From W0P28-013 sp963658575 (GTDB taxonomy: Bacteria; Bacteroidota; Bacteroidia; Bacteroidales; Paludibacteraceae), in contig CAVKQB010000005.1 of assembly GCA_963658575.1 (NCBI GenBank), forward strand, positions 1 through 64,000: a DNA stretch of 64,000 bases, in the 5' to 3' direction. Each line of letters begins with the position of its first letter. The first letter of the stretch is position 1. Below, piece after piece: positions 45,076-53,900 of the stretch. Below the pieces are notes generated by a model that worked only from the letters and a program-made list of their open reading frames with translations, was not told the DNA's origin and searched no databases. Made by a program: the position numbers and the translations under genes.

Positions 45076-46167
45076 ATGGCAGCACACGATACAAATATCG
45101 ACCTAAACGAGTACATGCGCCAAACCGAGCCGCAAAAAAACGACAAGGTAAAAGCATGGCAGGTAGCCATCGGCCTACAAGCCGTCGATGGTTTGACCAC
45201 GTCCGACTATTTGCTATCGACCGCCAAAAGACACATCGACGGCGACCTATCCATTGCCGAAGTGCAGGATTTGATTGGGCAATACTACACAACACAAGAA
45301 GGGCGCGCCCTCAACGAGGCAAAAAGAACCGAAGAGGCCGACAAAGTGGCGGCAAACATCACCGAAATACTCGGACAAAACACATTCACTTTTTCTCCAG
45401 CAGGATTTGCGGCAATTCACCGGCGGCTTTTCACGGGCATACTGCACCACGCAGGGCAATACCGCACCTACAACATCACAAAACAAGAGTGGGTTTTGCG
45501 TGGCGACAGCGTTATCTACACCGACTACAGCATGATAGCCGACACCCTTGCCTTCGATTTCGAGCAAGAAAATCCATCGGCCTATACGCAGATGGACATG
45601 CCAACACTGATTCACCACATTTGCAAGTTCATTGCTGGCATTTGGCAGATACACCCATTCGAAGAGGGCAACACGCGCACAACGGCCATTTTTACCATCA
45701 AATACCTGCGGAGTCTGGGGTTGAACGTGGACAATTCCGCCTTTTCCGAACACTCATGGTATTTCCGGAACGCGCTGGTACGCGCCAACTACCACAATTA
45801 CCAAAAAGGCATTGCCGACACAAACGAATTTCTCGAACTCTTCTTCAGAAACCTACTGCTCGGAGAGCATAACAGCCTGAAAAACAGGTATATGCTCGTC
45901 GGTGCAACATGGCAACACCAGCAAAAAGTACCGGCAAAAGTACCGAGAAAAAGTACCGAGAAAAGTACCGAGAAAAGTACCGAGAAAAGTACCGAGAAAA
46001 TTTTGGCGCTCATGAAGCGCAAGCCCAGCATCACCATCAAGGAACTGTGCGCCGCCCTGCCTATGTCTGACAAAGGTGTGCGCAAAAACATAAACAAACT
46101 GAAAGAACAAGGCCGTTTGCGCCGCATTGGCCCCGACAAAGGCGGCTCGTGGCAAGTAACCGGCTGA
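45076..46167 (+). CDS. Fic/DOC-family protein with C-terminal winged helix
   Basis: A 363-residue Fic protein. The core motif HPFEEGNTRT near residue 196 matches HPFxxGNxR, so AMP or other nucleotide transfer to a target hydroxyl is likely. FSPAGFAAIHRRLFTGILHHAGQYR precedes it as the Fic beta-hairpin region. A linker of tandem KVP/STEK repeats (about residues 280-307) leads to a winged-helix tail (ILALMKRKPSITIKELCAAL, VRKNINKLKEQGRLRRIG) that probably binds DNA. No separate antitoxin gene is seen. It sits between cmk and the structured leader of the type III restriction operon. Confidence 0.88.
   Translation: MAAHDTNIDLNEYMRQTEPQKNDKVKAWQVAIGLQAVDGLTTSDYLLSTAKRHIDGDLSIAEVQDLIGQYYTTQEGRALNEAKRTEEADKVAANITEILGQNTFTFSPAGFAAIHRRLFTGILHHAGQYRTYNITKQEWVLRGDSVIYTDYSMIADTLAFDFEQENPSAYTQMDMPTLIHHICKFIAGIWQIHPFEEGNTRTTAIFTIKYLRSLGLNVDNSAFSEHSWYFRNALVRANYHNYQKGIADTNEFLELFFRNLLLGEHNSLKNRYMLVGATWQHQQKVPAKVPRKSTEKSTEKSTEKSTEKILALMKRKPSITIKELCAALPMSDKGVRKNINKLKEQGRLRRIGPDKGGSWQVTG
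45936..45996 (+). repeat. 12-bp tandem repeat inside the Fic gene
   Basis: Five units of AAAAGTACCGAG lie in tandem, preceded by a degenerate copy. One unit (45948-45960) carries an extra A, so copies before it read KVPR and copies after it read STEK. Unit length is a multiple of three, so copy-number change would keep the frame, whereas A-run slippage would not. Confidence 0.85.
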
Positions 46168-46197
46168 CAAAACCGAAAAAAACGACAAAAAATAGTT

Positions 46198-46391
46198 AAC
46201 TAACATAACCACAGAGCTTTACGCTCTTATTCTCACAAATCGGAATCTAGACAATTTCAATGCGTATGGGAATAAGTGAGCGAAGGTTCATGCTTTCGGG
46301 CGTGAACTGTTTCGTGCTTATTTACGCATAGGGAAGTCTAGACCCTCGATTTGAATAAGCAAACAAAACGAGCAGTTCATAGCCTTTTTTG
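46198..46391 (+). ncRNA. structured attenuator-like leader RNA of the type III R-M operon (copy 2)
   Basis: Box AACTAACATA (46198-46207), invariant GCTTTACGCTCTTATTCTC (46216-46234), then a long hairpin: TCTAGAC/GTCTAGA (46246-46252 with 46336-46342), ATGCGTA/TACGCAT (46260-46266 with 46323-46329), AATAAG/CTTATT (46271-46276 with 46317-46322), and apical GTTCATGC-TTTCGG-GCGTGAAC (46286-46307). The alternative fold pairs CTTATTCTC (46226-46234) with GGGAATAAG (46268-46276). Helix positions match copy 1 at 16104-16303 but the outer helix sequences differ with pairing kept. Regulatory function is inference. Confidence 0.75.
46299..46391 (+). terminator. intrinsic terminator closing leader copy 2
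   Basis: GGC-G-TGAACTG (46299-46309), CGT and GCTTATT (to 46322) pair with AATAAGC (46354-46360), ACG (46368-46370) and CAGTTCA-TA-GCC (46373-46384), followed by T6 (46385-46390). The stem competes with the apical hairpin and the AATAAG/CTTATT helix of the leader. It ends 43 nt before the mod start. Confidence 0.65.
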
Positions 46392-46433
46392 TTGCTGTCA
46401 GGATAAGGGCGATAGGCGAAAAAGCAATATGCC

Positions 46434-48086
46434 ATGCCCACACTCAATTGGATTGGAAAAGAGAAAGTCGTTACTCACGCCGACCATGTCCCCTACCGTG
46501 TATTAGACCACAAGTACGACTATGGCGAGCCGACGGATAGCCCTGCGGCGGGCGAGGACGGAGGCAATATGATTATTCACGGCGACAATCTCGAAGCCCT
46601 GAAAGCCCTGCTGCCAAAGTACGAGAACAAGGTGGACTGCATCTACATCGACCCGCCGTACAACACGGGCAACGAGGGTTGGGTGTACAACGACAATGTG
46701 AACGACCCGCATATTCGCAAGTGGTTGGGCGAGGTGGTAGGCAAAGAAGCCGAAGACCTCACCCGCCACGACAAGTGGCTATGCATGATGTACCCCCGTT
46801 TGGTGCTGCTGCAAAAACTCCTTTCTCCCACAGGGGCTATCTTTATCTCCATAGACGACAACGAACAAGCCAACCTCAAACTCATCTGCGACGAGATTTT
46901 CGGCGCAGGGAACTTTGTGGCTTGTTACTTGTGGAATAAAACATCCACGCCACCAGCTTTATCCAAGAAGGTTAGACGAACGCACGAATATATTCTTTGT
47001 TACAATAAAAACAATGATGGTTCTCAAAAATATATAGGATTGGTCAACGATGGAGGCGATGCTCCAATTCTAAACGAAATAAACAAAGAGATTACCCTTT
47101 CTTTTCCGGCAAATTATGTTGTTACAACCTTACCTGATGGGATTTACAATGCTGGTGATAGGGAACGGGTATGTTTACTTAATGATGTTGTTGTTTCTAA
47201 TGGAATAATAAAATCTCCCTTTCAGTTGAAAGGGCATTTTCGATGGACACAAAGTACGCTTGACTATGAAATCAGTCAAAAGTGTCGCTTGATAATCAAG
47301 AGTAATAAATTTGCAATAAGGTATTGCCGACAAGAAGACAGAACTGTAGCACCTCCTAACTTTATCACAGAGCGTTTTTATTTAGGAACGGCTATTGATA
47401 AAGAAACGAATGTAGATACCAATGATAAGGCGGGTGAAGAATTGAAATGTATTTTTGGTTCTAAGGTTTTTGAGTTCCCTAAACCACACTCACTAATTGA
47501 ATACCTTATAGGCTTCTTAGGCAATCCCAACGCCCTTATCCTCGACTCCTTTGCGGGTAGCGGCACAACCGCCCACGCTGTCTTGAATCTCAACAAGCAG
47601 GACGGGGGACACCGCCGCTTTATCTTGGTCGAGATGTGCGACTATGCCGAGACCATTACCGCCGAGCGGGTGCGGCGTGTCATTAGTGGCTACGGCGAGG
47701 GCAGCAAAGCCGTGGAGGGGACGGGCGGCACATTCTCCTACTACGAACTGGGCGAGACCCTGTTTCATGGCGAAAACCTAAACGAAAACGTCGGCACCGA
47801 AAAACTGCGCGAATACATCTGGTACTGCGAGACACGCACGCCCTACGCCAAAAACGGAGCGGCAAGCGCAAATGCCTATCATTTGGGCAATTACAATAAT
47901 GTAGGCTATTACTTCTACTACGAACGGGACAAAACGACCACATTGGACAAAGCGTTTTTGAACACCATTGCCGCACGCGCCGACCAATACATCGTCTATG
48001 CCGACAATTGCCTGTTGAGCGTCGAATTTATGCAAGCCAACCATATCATTTTCAAAAAGATACCGCGCGACATACGCAGATTTTAA
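46434..48086 (+). CDS. mod: type III restriction-modification methyltransferase (Mod)
   Basis: A 550-residue beta-class N6-adenine methyltransferase. The catalytic motif DPPYNTG is at residues 73-79, followed by NDNVNDPHIRKWLGEVVG. The SAM motif DSFAGSGTTAHAVLNLN comes after the target-recognition region, near residue 365. Mod subunits both methylate and guide the Res nuclease. The central portion (about 46920-47510) is conspicuously A+T-rich compared with both flanks, which fits exchange of the target-recognition domain. It lies directly downstream of the leader RNA and 11 bases ahead of res. Confidence 0.93.
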   Translation: MPTLNWIGKEKVVTHADHVPYRVLDHKYDYGEPTDSPAAGEDGGNMIIHGDNLEALKALLPKYENKVDCIYIDPPYNTGNEGWVYNDNVNDPHIRKWLGEVVGKEAEDLTRHDKWLCMMYPRLVLLQKLLSPTGAIFISIDDNEQANLKLICDEIFGAGNFVACYLWNKTSTPPALSKKVRRTHEYILCYNKNNDGSQKYIGLVNDGGDAPILNEINKEITLSFPANYVVTTLPDGIYNAGDRERVCLLNDVVVSNGIIKSPFQLKGHFRWTQSTLDYEISQKCRLIIKSNKFAIRYCRQEDRTVAPPNFITERFYLGTAIDKETNVDTNDKAGEELKCIFGSKVFEFPKPHSLIEYLIGFLGNPNALILDSFAGSGTTAHAVLNLNKQDGGHRRFILVEMCDYAETITAERVRRVISGYGEGSKAVEGTGGTFSYYELGETLFHGENLNENVGTEKLREYIWYCETRTPYAKNGAASANAYHLGNYNNVGYYFYYERDKTTTLDKAFLNTIAARADQYIVYADNCLLSVEFMQANHIIFKKIPRDIRRF

Positions 48087-48097
48087 CCCGTAGAGCC

Positions 48098-50743
48098 ATG
48101 GAACTGAAACCCTATCAGCAACAAATAATAGACGACCTGCGCCGTTTCATGCTTTGTGTGCAGGAGAAGAAAAACATCGGCGATGCGTTCAACGCCTTTT
48201 GGGTTGGTCATCTGCGCACGCCGCTCACTCCATTCCCTGGCGAGGCGGTGGAGCCGTACAAAAACAACGTGAAAAATGCGCCTCACGTTTGCATAAAAGT
48301 GCCCACGGGCGGCGGCAAAACCTTTATCGCCTCGGCAGCGTTGAAGACCATTTTCGACGCATTTGATGCGACGCGTTTCCGTGCCGTGGTTTGGCTGGTT
48401 CCGTCCATCACCATTTTGGAGCAAACGCTGCGCAACTTGCGCAACCCCAGCCATCCGTACAGGCAGCGCATCAATGCCGATTTTGCCAATCGTGTCGAGG
48501 TTTTCGGCAAAGATCAAGCCTTGCAAGGCGCGGGTTTTTCGCTACCAGTAGCCAAAGAGAACCTGTGCATACTTGTGATGAGTTTCGACAGTCTGCGCGC
48601 TAAAAAGAAAGAAGACCGCAAAGTGTATCAGGAAAATGGCAACCTGCAATCGTTCGAAACACTTGTGAGCAAAGACGAAAACGGCGACCCCGAATTGCAG
48701 TTGATGAAGGTGTTGCAAGCCATGAATCCCGTAGTGGTAGTGGACGAAAGCCACAATGCCGAAAGCGATTTGAGCGTGGAAATGCTGCAAAACCTGAATC
48801 CGAGTTTTGTGCTCGACCTCACGGCCACACCACGCCGGCACAGCAACATCATCAGTTTCACCGATGCCTACGAGTTGAAGAGAGAAAGCATGGTGAAGTT
48901 GCCCGTAATCGTCTACAACCACCAAAGCCGCAACGATGTGATTTCGTCGGCGTTGGAACTGCAGCGCCGCTTGGAAAACGAGGCCAACAAGGCGCAAGCA
49001 GACGGAGGCCGCTACATTCGCCCCATCGTGCTGTTTCAGGCGCAACCACGCACCGACGATGAGAACGTTACCTTCGAAAAAATCAAACGGACACTGCTCG
49101 AACTGAAAATTCCCGAAAACCAAATCCGTATCAAAACCGCCGACCGCAACGAGATAAAAGACGTGGATTTGCTTTCGCCCGACTGCGAAGTGCGTTACAT
49201 CATCACAGTGAACGCCCTGAAAGAGGGTTGGGATTGTCCGTTTGCCTACATTTTGGCATCGTTGGCCGACAAGAGTTCGCCGGTAGATGTGGAACAGATT
49301 TTAGGCCGTGTGCTACGCATGCCTTGGGTGCGGAGCAGCAAAAATGCCATGCTCAATATGAGTTATGTGCTGACCGCCTCGCCCAAATTTCTCGATACGC
49401 TCGACAACATCGTCAAAGGGTTGAATCGTGCCGGATTTAGCGATAAGGATTACAAAATTGCGGAACCCGAAAAGCCGAAAGAAGCGACCGCCGCAGAACC
49501 GGCGCAAACCATGGGCTCTCTGTTCGCGCCTCGAGGTGCCGCGCCAGCAACAGACAAACCAGACACCGACGAATTTGATGCGGGGAAAATTCATTTTTCG
49601 CTGCAGCCGACAGAGGACGATACGAAATCGGCAACCATCAACAGCGATGTAGACAAAATAGAAGAACAAGCGAAAGCCGAAGCAGAAAAAGCAGCACAGC
49701 ACGAAAAACAGGACAACAACGGAACCGATAACGTTCCGACAGCATTGGAAAATCAAGTGAAAAAGTACAAAATGAAGGAGATTTTCAGCGAATCGGCCAA
49801 ATCGCTGAAACTGCCGCAATTTATGAGCAATAACGGGCAAAAACTTACCAATTGCCTATTCGTGGACTTGCCACAAACGGCCATTTTTGAATCCGAGGAA
49901 CTGTTGCGCGACTTCAAATTGGGCAACGAAAACTCGGAAATAAACTTCGACAGCGTCGAAACATCGATGTATCGCGTAGATTTGGACGAAACGAACGACT
50001 ACAAGCCAACCTATCTGAAAGTAGAGGGCGGCGTTCACGAAAAAATTGTGGATTACCTACTCGACCCCAAACAAAAAGGGAAGCGCGTCGAAAACTGCAC
50101 GTTTCGTCTGAAAAACATCATCGGCAAAATGTATCCTATCCCCGACAAGGAAATAGAACTTTACATTTCCCGTGTATTAGAGCGGTTTTCCGACGAGCAA
50201 TTCTCCGACCTGCTGAATCACGAATACTCGTATGCCGATAAAATCAAAGCAAAAATCAAGCAGTTGAGCGAGGCTTATAAGGAACGGCAATTTTTCGATA
50301 TGGTCGATAGAGACCTGATTTTTACAGCAGAAACCTATCGTTTGCCCGCGGAAATTATTCCTACAAAAGTCATTTCGGGCTTACCAAAATCGCTCTACGA
50401 CAAGGAAGGAGACATTGACGATTTCGAAAGAGAGGTGATTAACGATGTAGCCAATCTCGAAAATGTGGAATTTTGGACACGCAACCTTGAGCGCGGCAAA
50501 GGATTTCACATAAACGGTTTCATCAACCATTATCCCGATTTTATCATCAAAACGAAAAAGGGGAAAATCGTTCTGCTCGAGACCAAAGGCGACCATTTGG
50601 ATGCCGAAAAAAGAATAAAACTCGGAAATTTGTGGGCAACCAAGGCTGGGAACGATTACAAATACTGCTTGGTCTATAATATCCGCCAAGTGGACGGTGC
50701 TTACACCAAAGACCGTTTCATCGACTTGCTCCGAAATTGGTGA
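48098..50743 (+). CDS. res: type III restriction endonuclease subunit (Res)
   Basis: An 881-residue SF2 helicase-nuclease. The Walker A motif VPTGGGKTFIASAALKTIF is near residue 65, the DEAH-box equivalent VVVDESHNAESDLSVEML near 210, DLTATPRRHSNI near 240, and the motif VI region EQILGRVLRMPW near 400. An acidic Glu/Lys/Ala-rich linker spans about 455-560. The C-terminal PD-(D/E)xK nuclease reads HYPDFIIKTKKGKIVLLETKGD near 810. It starts at 48098, 11 bases after mod; the longer upstream frame overlaps mod. It completes a type III R-M operon. Confidence 0.95.
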   Translation: MELKPYQQQIIDDLRRFMLCVQEKKNIGDAFNAFWVGHLRTPLTPFPGEAVEPYKNNVKNAPHVCIKVPTGGGKTFIASAALKTIFDAFDATRFRAVVWLVPSITILEQTLRNLRNPSHPYRQRINADFANRVEVFGKDQALQGAGFSLPVAKENLCILVMSFDSLRAKKKEDRKVYQENGNLQSFETLVSKDENGDPELQLMKVLQAMNPVVVVDESHNAESDLSVEMLQNLNPSFVLDLTATPRRHSNIISFTDAYELKRESMVKLPVIVYNHQSRNDVISSALELQRRLENEANKAQADGGRYIRPIVLFQAQPRTDDENVTFEKIKRTLLELKIPENQIRIKTADRNEIKDVDLLSPDCEVRYIITVNALKEGWDCPFAYILASLADKSSPVDVEQILGRVLRMPWVRSSKNAMLNMSYVLTASPKFLDTLDNIVKGLNRAGFSDKDYKIAEPEKPKEATAAEPAQTMGSLFAPRGAAPATDKPDTDEFDAGKIHFSLQPTEDDTKSATINSDVDKIEEQAKAEAEKAAQHEKQDNNGTDNVPTALENQVKKYKMKEIFSESAKSLKLPQFMSNNGQKLTNCLFVDLPQTAIFESEELLRDFKLGNENSEINFDSVETSMYRVDLDETNDYKPTYLKVEGGVHEKIVDYLLDPKQKGKRVENCTFRLKNIIGKMYPIPDKEIELYISRVLERFSDEQFSDLLNHEYSYADKIKAKIKQLSEAYKERQFFDMVDRDLIFTAETYRLPAEIIPTKVISGLPKSLYDKEGDIDDFEREVINDVANLENVEFWTRNLERGKGFHINGFINHYPDFIIKTKKGKIVLLETKGDHLDAEKRIKLGNLWATKAGNDYKYCLVYNIRQVDGAYTKDRFIDLLRNW

Positions 50744-50872
50744 GAACAGAACAACGTCAGATAGCACGAAATGTGCAACAAAACCAAAAAGCGCAGCCGT
50801 TGTAGGTTGCGCTTTGGTTGTTGGGGACGAACGGTTTTTACATCAATTTCACAACTTTTGCGGCGAAAAAAC

Positions 50873-50906
50873 GCTCTATTCTCCGCAAATTTGCGGAGAA
50901 TAGAGC
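50873..50906. terminator. 34-bp perfect palindrome, likely bidirectional terminator
   Basis: GCTCTATTCTCCGCAAA and its exact reverse complement abut with no spacer, a 17-bp arm, between the convergent res gene and the large T9SS gene. On the minus strand it is followed by GTTTTTTCG, giving a good terminator for the upstream end of that strand's transcription; on the plus strand only a weak T-rich tract follows. Confidence 0.75.
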
Positions 50907-50926
50907 CAAATTTTCCATCTAACGTT

Positions 50927-53900
50927 CTATTTCACCAGCACTTTTTGGTGGCCGATGGCGGCAGATTGCAGCCGGACATATACCAGCGCGATGCCCGACG
51001 GGGCTGTGAGCGTGCAGACCGATGTGCCTACGGTGGGTGCGGCACTTGTCAGTAGCCGCCCGACAAGGTCGTAGACGCGTATCTCGGCAATGTCGCTCGA
51101 AGCCACCACCACGATGCTTTCCTGCGCGTTGGAGAAGGCGGTTATCTGCTCTACTCCATCTGTATCGATGGCTGGTATGGCGTTGTCGGTCGGCGTGTCG
51201 TTGGGATTATCGGGAGTATCGGCCTCGCCTTGCAGATAGTAGCGTATCTCGTGGTTGGCCGGCGTAGCGATGCGGACACAGATGTCGTTGTAGAGGCGCG
51301 TTTTTTCGCCCGTTTTGCTGTCGCAGAGGTAGCACTCTTCGCTCCAGTTGGTGCTGGTGTGGAAGTAGAGCGTCAGGCTGTCGGAGCGGAAATCGCTGTG
51401 CAGCACAAAGCCGAGCGGCACGGTTTTCATCTCCGGTCGCAAGTCGGCGGCTAGCGGCTGGTTGTCGGCCAGCGTGTAGATGTTCACGGGCGTGGTGAGT
51501 GTGTTGTCGTTCACGCCGTACTCCACACCAGAGGAGATTAAGCGTACATCTTCGTTGCTGTCGTAGCCGTTGGAGGTGAAATCCATCAGTGCCAACTGCG
51601 TTTCGCCGCGCTGGTATTGCCAATCGCCGTCTTTATCTTGTCCGCCGGAGAGTGCGGTTATCTTCATCAGTTCGGGGCGCAGGGTGCGACCTTGAGCGCG
51701 TGCGTGAGCCGAAGCCTGCCTTGTCGTGGTGCGGTTGCGCGGCACGAGGCTCAGGTGTTCGGGTTTGAGGCTTACCTCCACCGTGCGGATATCTCCCGTA
51801 ACATCTTGGCTCGCCACCATAGCCGACTGCATCGGGCGGAGGAACAGGTCGGTGGTCGTTACATCGCGCTTGATGGTTTCCCACTTGCCATCGACCTCCA
51901 CTTGATAAGAGCCAATGTTGAGTACGTTTTGGTTGTCGTCGAGGAATTTCGCCATATTGATGTACGCCATGGTCGGGTTGCCAAAGAGGAAACCTTGTTG
52001 CCCTGCGATGGGCGTGGCAGAGCCGTCGGTCTTTTGGTTGAGGATAGTCAGCGTGATGTGCATCGCCCCGTCGCTTGCTGGCACAAAACCGAGTCGGTAT
52101 GCCGAGTCGCGGTCGAGAGTTTCCACCATGCCATTCGGTTGGAGCGTAACGGAGTCGTAGTATTCGTACTCGGTATCGGGTTTGGGTAGTTTGATTGTGA
52201 GCGACTGCGTGTCGTCGGTCGGTCCGAAGCCCGCCACGGCAAATCCCTGTCCGGGTTCGAGTTTCTTGCCCATCGTATTCGACTCGATGAAGTCGGCCGT
52301 CGTGCTGTAGCGATAGTCCCACCCTGTGGGAGTTACCACGGTTACATTTTGGTTGTAGTACGAAGCCCATACGGCGTAGGCGGCATACTTGGTGCGTTCG
52401 CCTTGGAAGCCGTTCACCTCGAAGTCGGCACTGCTCTCGGTCGAGGCACCTGCGCTGTATTTGCCCGTGTGCGGCACAAATAGGTCGCCCGAATAGGTTG
52501 CTTGCATAGGCGATGCCACGGTGTACCAATCGTTGGCGGGCAGGGTAGCATTGACATACGCTTCGTTGTAGGCGAGATACTCTTGTCCGATGATTTTCGC
52601 GCCCGAACGGAACTGCACTTTTTTGCAGACATTGGTGTGATAGTGTACATCTTCGGGGTAGAGGATATACGGGTCGCAGTCGGGCTGAATGGTCGGGTAC
52701 TTCATCTCGTCGAGGAAGTCGGCGTTATGCTCCGGCAGGATTACCATCGTGTTTTTGAGCGGCGCGTAGCCGTGGTCGAGCACTTTGCCGTCCACTATGC
52801 CGCGCCAGTTGCGGTCGTCACCCCAGAGGTAGAGGCTGTCGCCCGTCATGGCGGTCGGTGTCCAGATGACGGTATCTGGCACAACCACCACATTGATGTA
52901 CGAGTAGCCCAGCAGACAGCCGCTGTCGCCGTCGTCCATTTCGGCGGTGGTGCCGCGCACTTTCATCTGCAGGCGGAGTGTGTATTCGTAGCCAGCGCGC
53001 ATCGGGTGCGAGTTCACAACCCAGAGCCCGGGGTGCCCCTCTTTCCAGCCCGATTGGTTGTTGTGCACCCATTTCATCGAATCCACATGGTCTTGGTCGA
53101 TGTAGTGGAAGACGATGCTGTCGCCCACGTCGTAGTAATTGGCCGAAGCACCGTCGTAGCCGTTGAACTTGTCTTGCGAGAAGTGCATCGAGAAGCCCGG
53201 AGTTCCAATCAGTGGGCTGACCACGGGGTCGGTGCTGAGCACCACTTGGGTACTGTCGTAGCAGATGGCCACATTTTTTCCTATCTCCTTAATCGGCACA
53301 TAGAATTGGTTGTGTGCGTTGTGTTCCGAGATGCGCACGCGGGGCACATCGTTGCCCGTGATGTCGGCGGTCGCCTTGTTGCTCAGGTTCAGCACATAGT
53401 CGCTCTTCACGCTGAAAACCATGATGTAGGTCGGGTTGGCGCATTCGTTCAGAATGTAGGTATTGCCGTTGTACACAGTTTTGGCCGTACCGGCAATCGG
53501 GTATATCCAGTAGCGGCAGGTATCCTCGGAGCGCATGTATATCTGTTGGCGTTCCTGCCAGAGAACGAGTTTTTTCTGTTCCACGAGGGTTTTGATTATC
53601 TCGTAGTGGCTTTGGTCGTCCCAATACTCTGTGTTGGCGTTCACCTTGCTCAAGTCGGTGGCAAGGTAGTTCGATTTTTGGTTTATGGTGTCGCGGCGCA
53701 GGTCGGCTATGGCGGCATCTACTTGCTCGCGGGTGTAGCCGTATGCCGCCTCGAATGCAGCGTTGCATTGTGTTTCACGCTCCGTCGTCATCTCTTGGTA
53801 GGCGACGTCCTCGTCGGGGTCGAGGTAGGAGTAGTACCACGCGTCGTCGCTATCTATGCCCAAAAGCCAGTCGCCCTTGGCGTATGCCTGCAGATGAATG

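Noticed and set aside
45936..45996. The tandem 12-mers as a CRISPR array
   Set aside because: There are no spacers; the units are contiguous, in frame and inside a Fic coding sequence.
16104..46391. The two inverted leader elements as ends of a 30-kb mobile element or invertible segment
   Set aside because: Identity between them is confined to short boxes, helices differ in sequence, there are no target duplications, and ordinary housekeeping genes fill the interval.
46198..46391. The leader as a retron msr-msd or CRISPR-related RNA
   Set aside because: No reverse transcriptase, Cas gene or repeat-spacer array is present near either copy.
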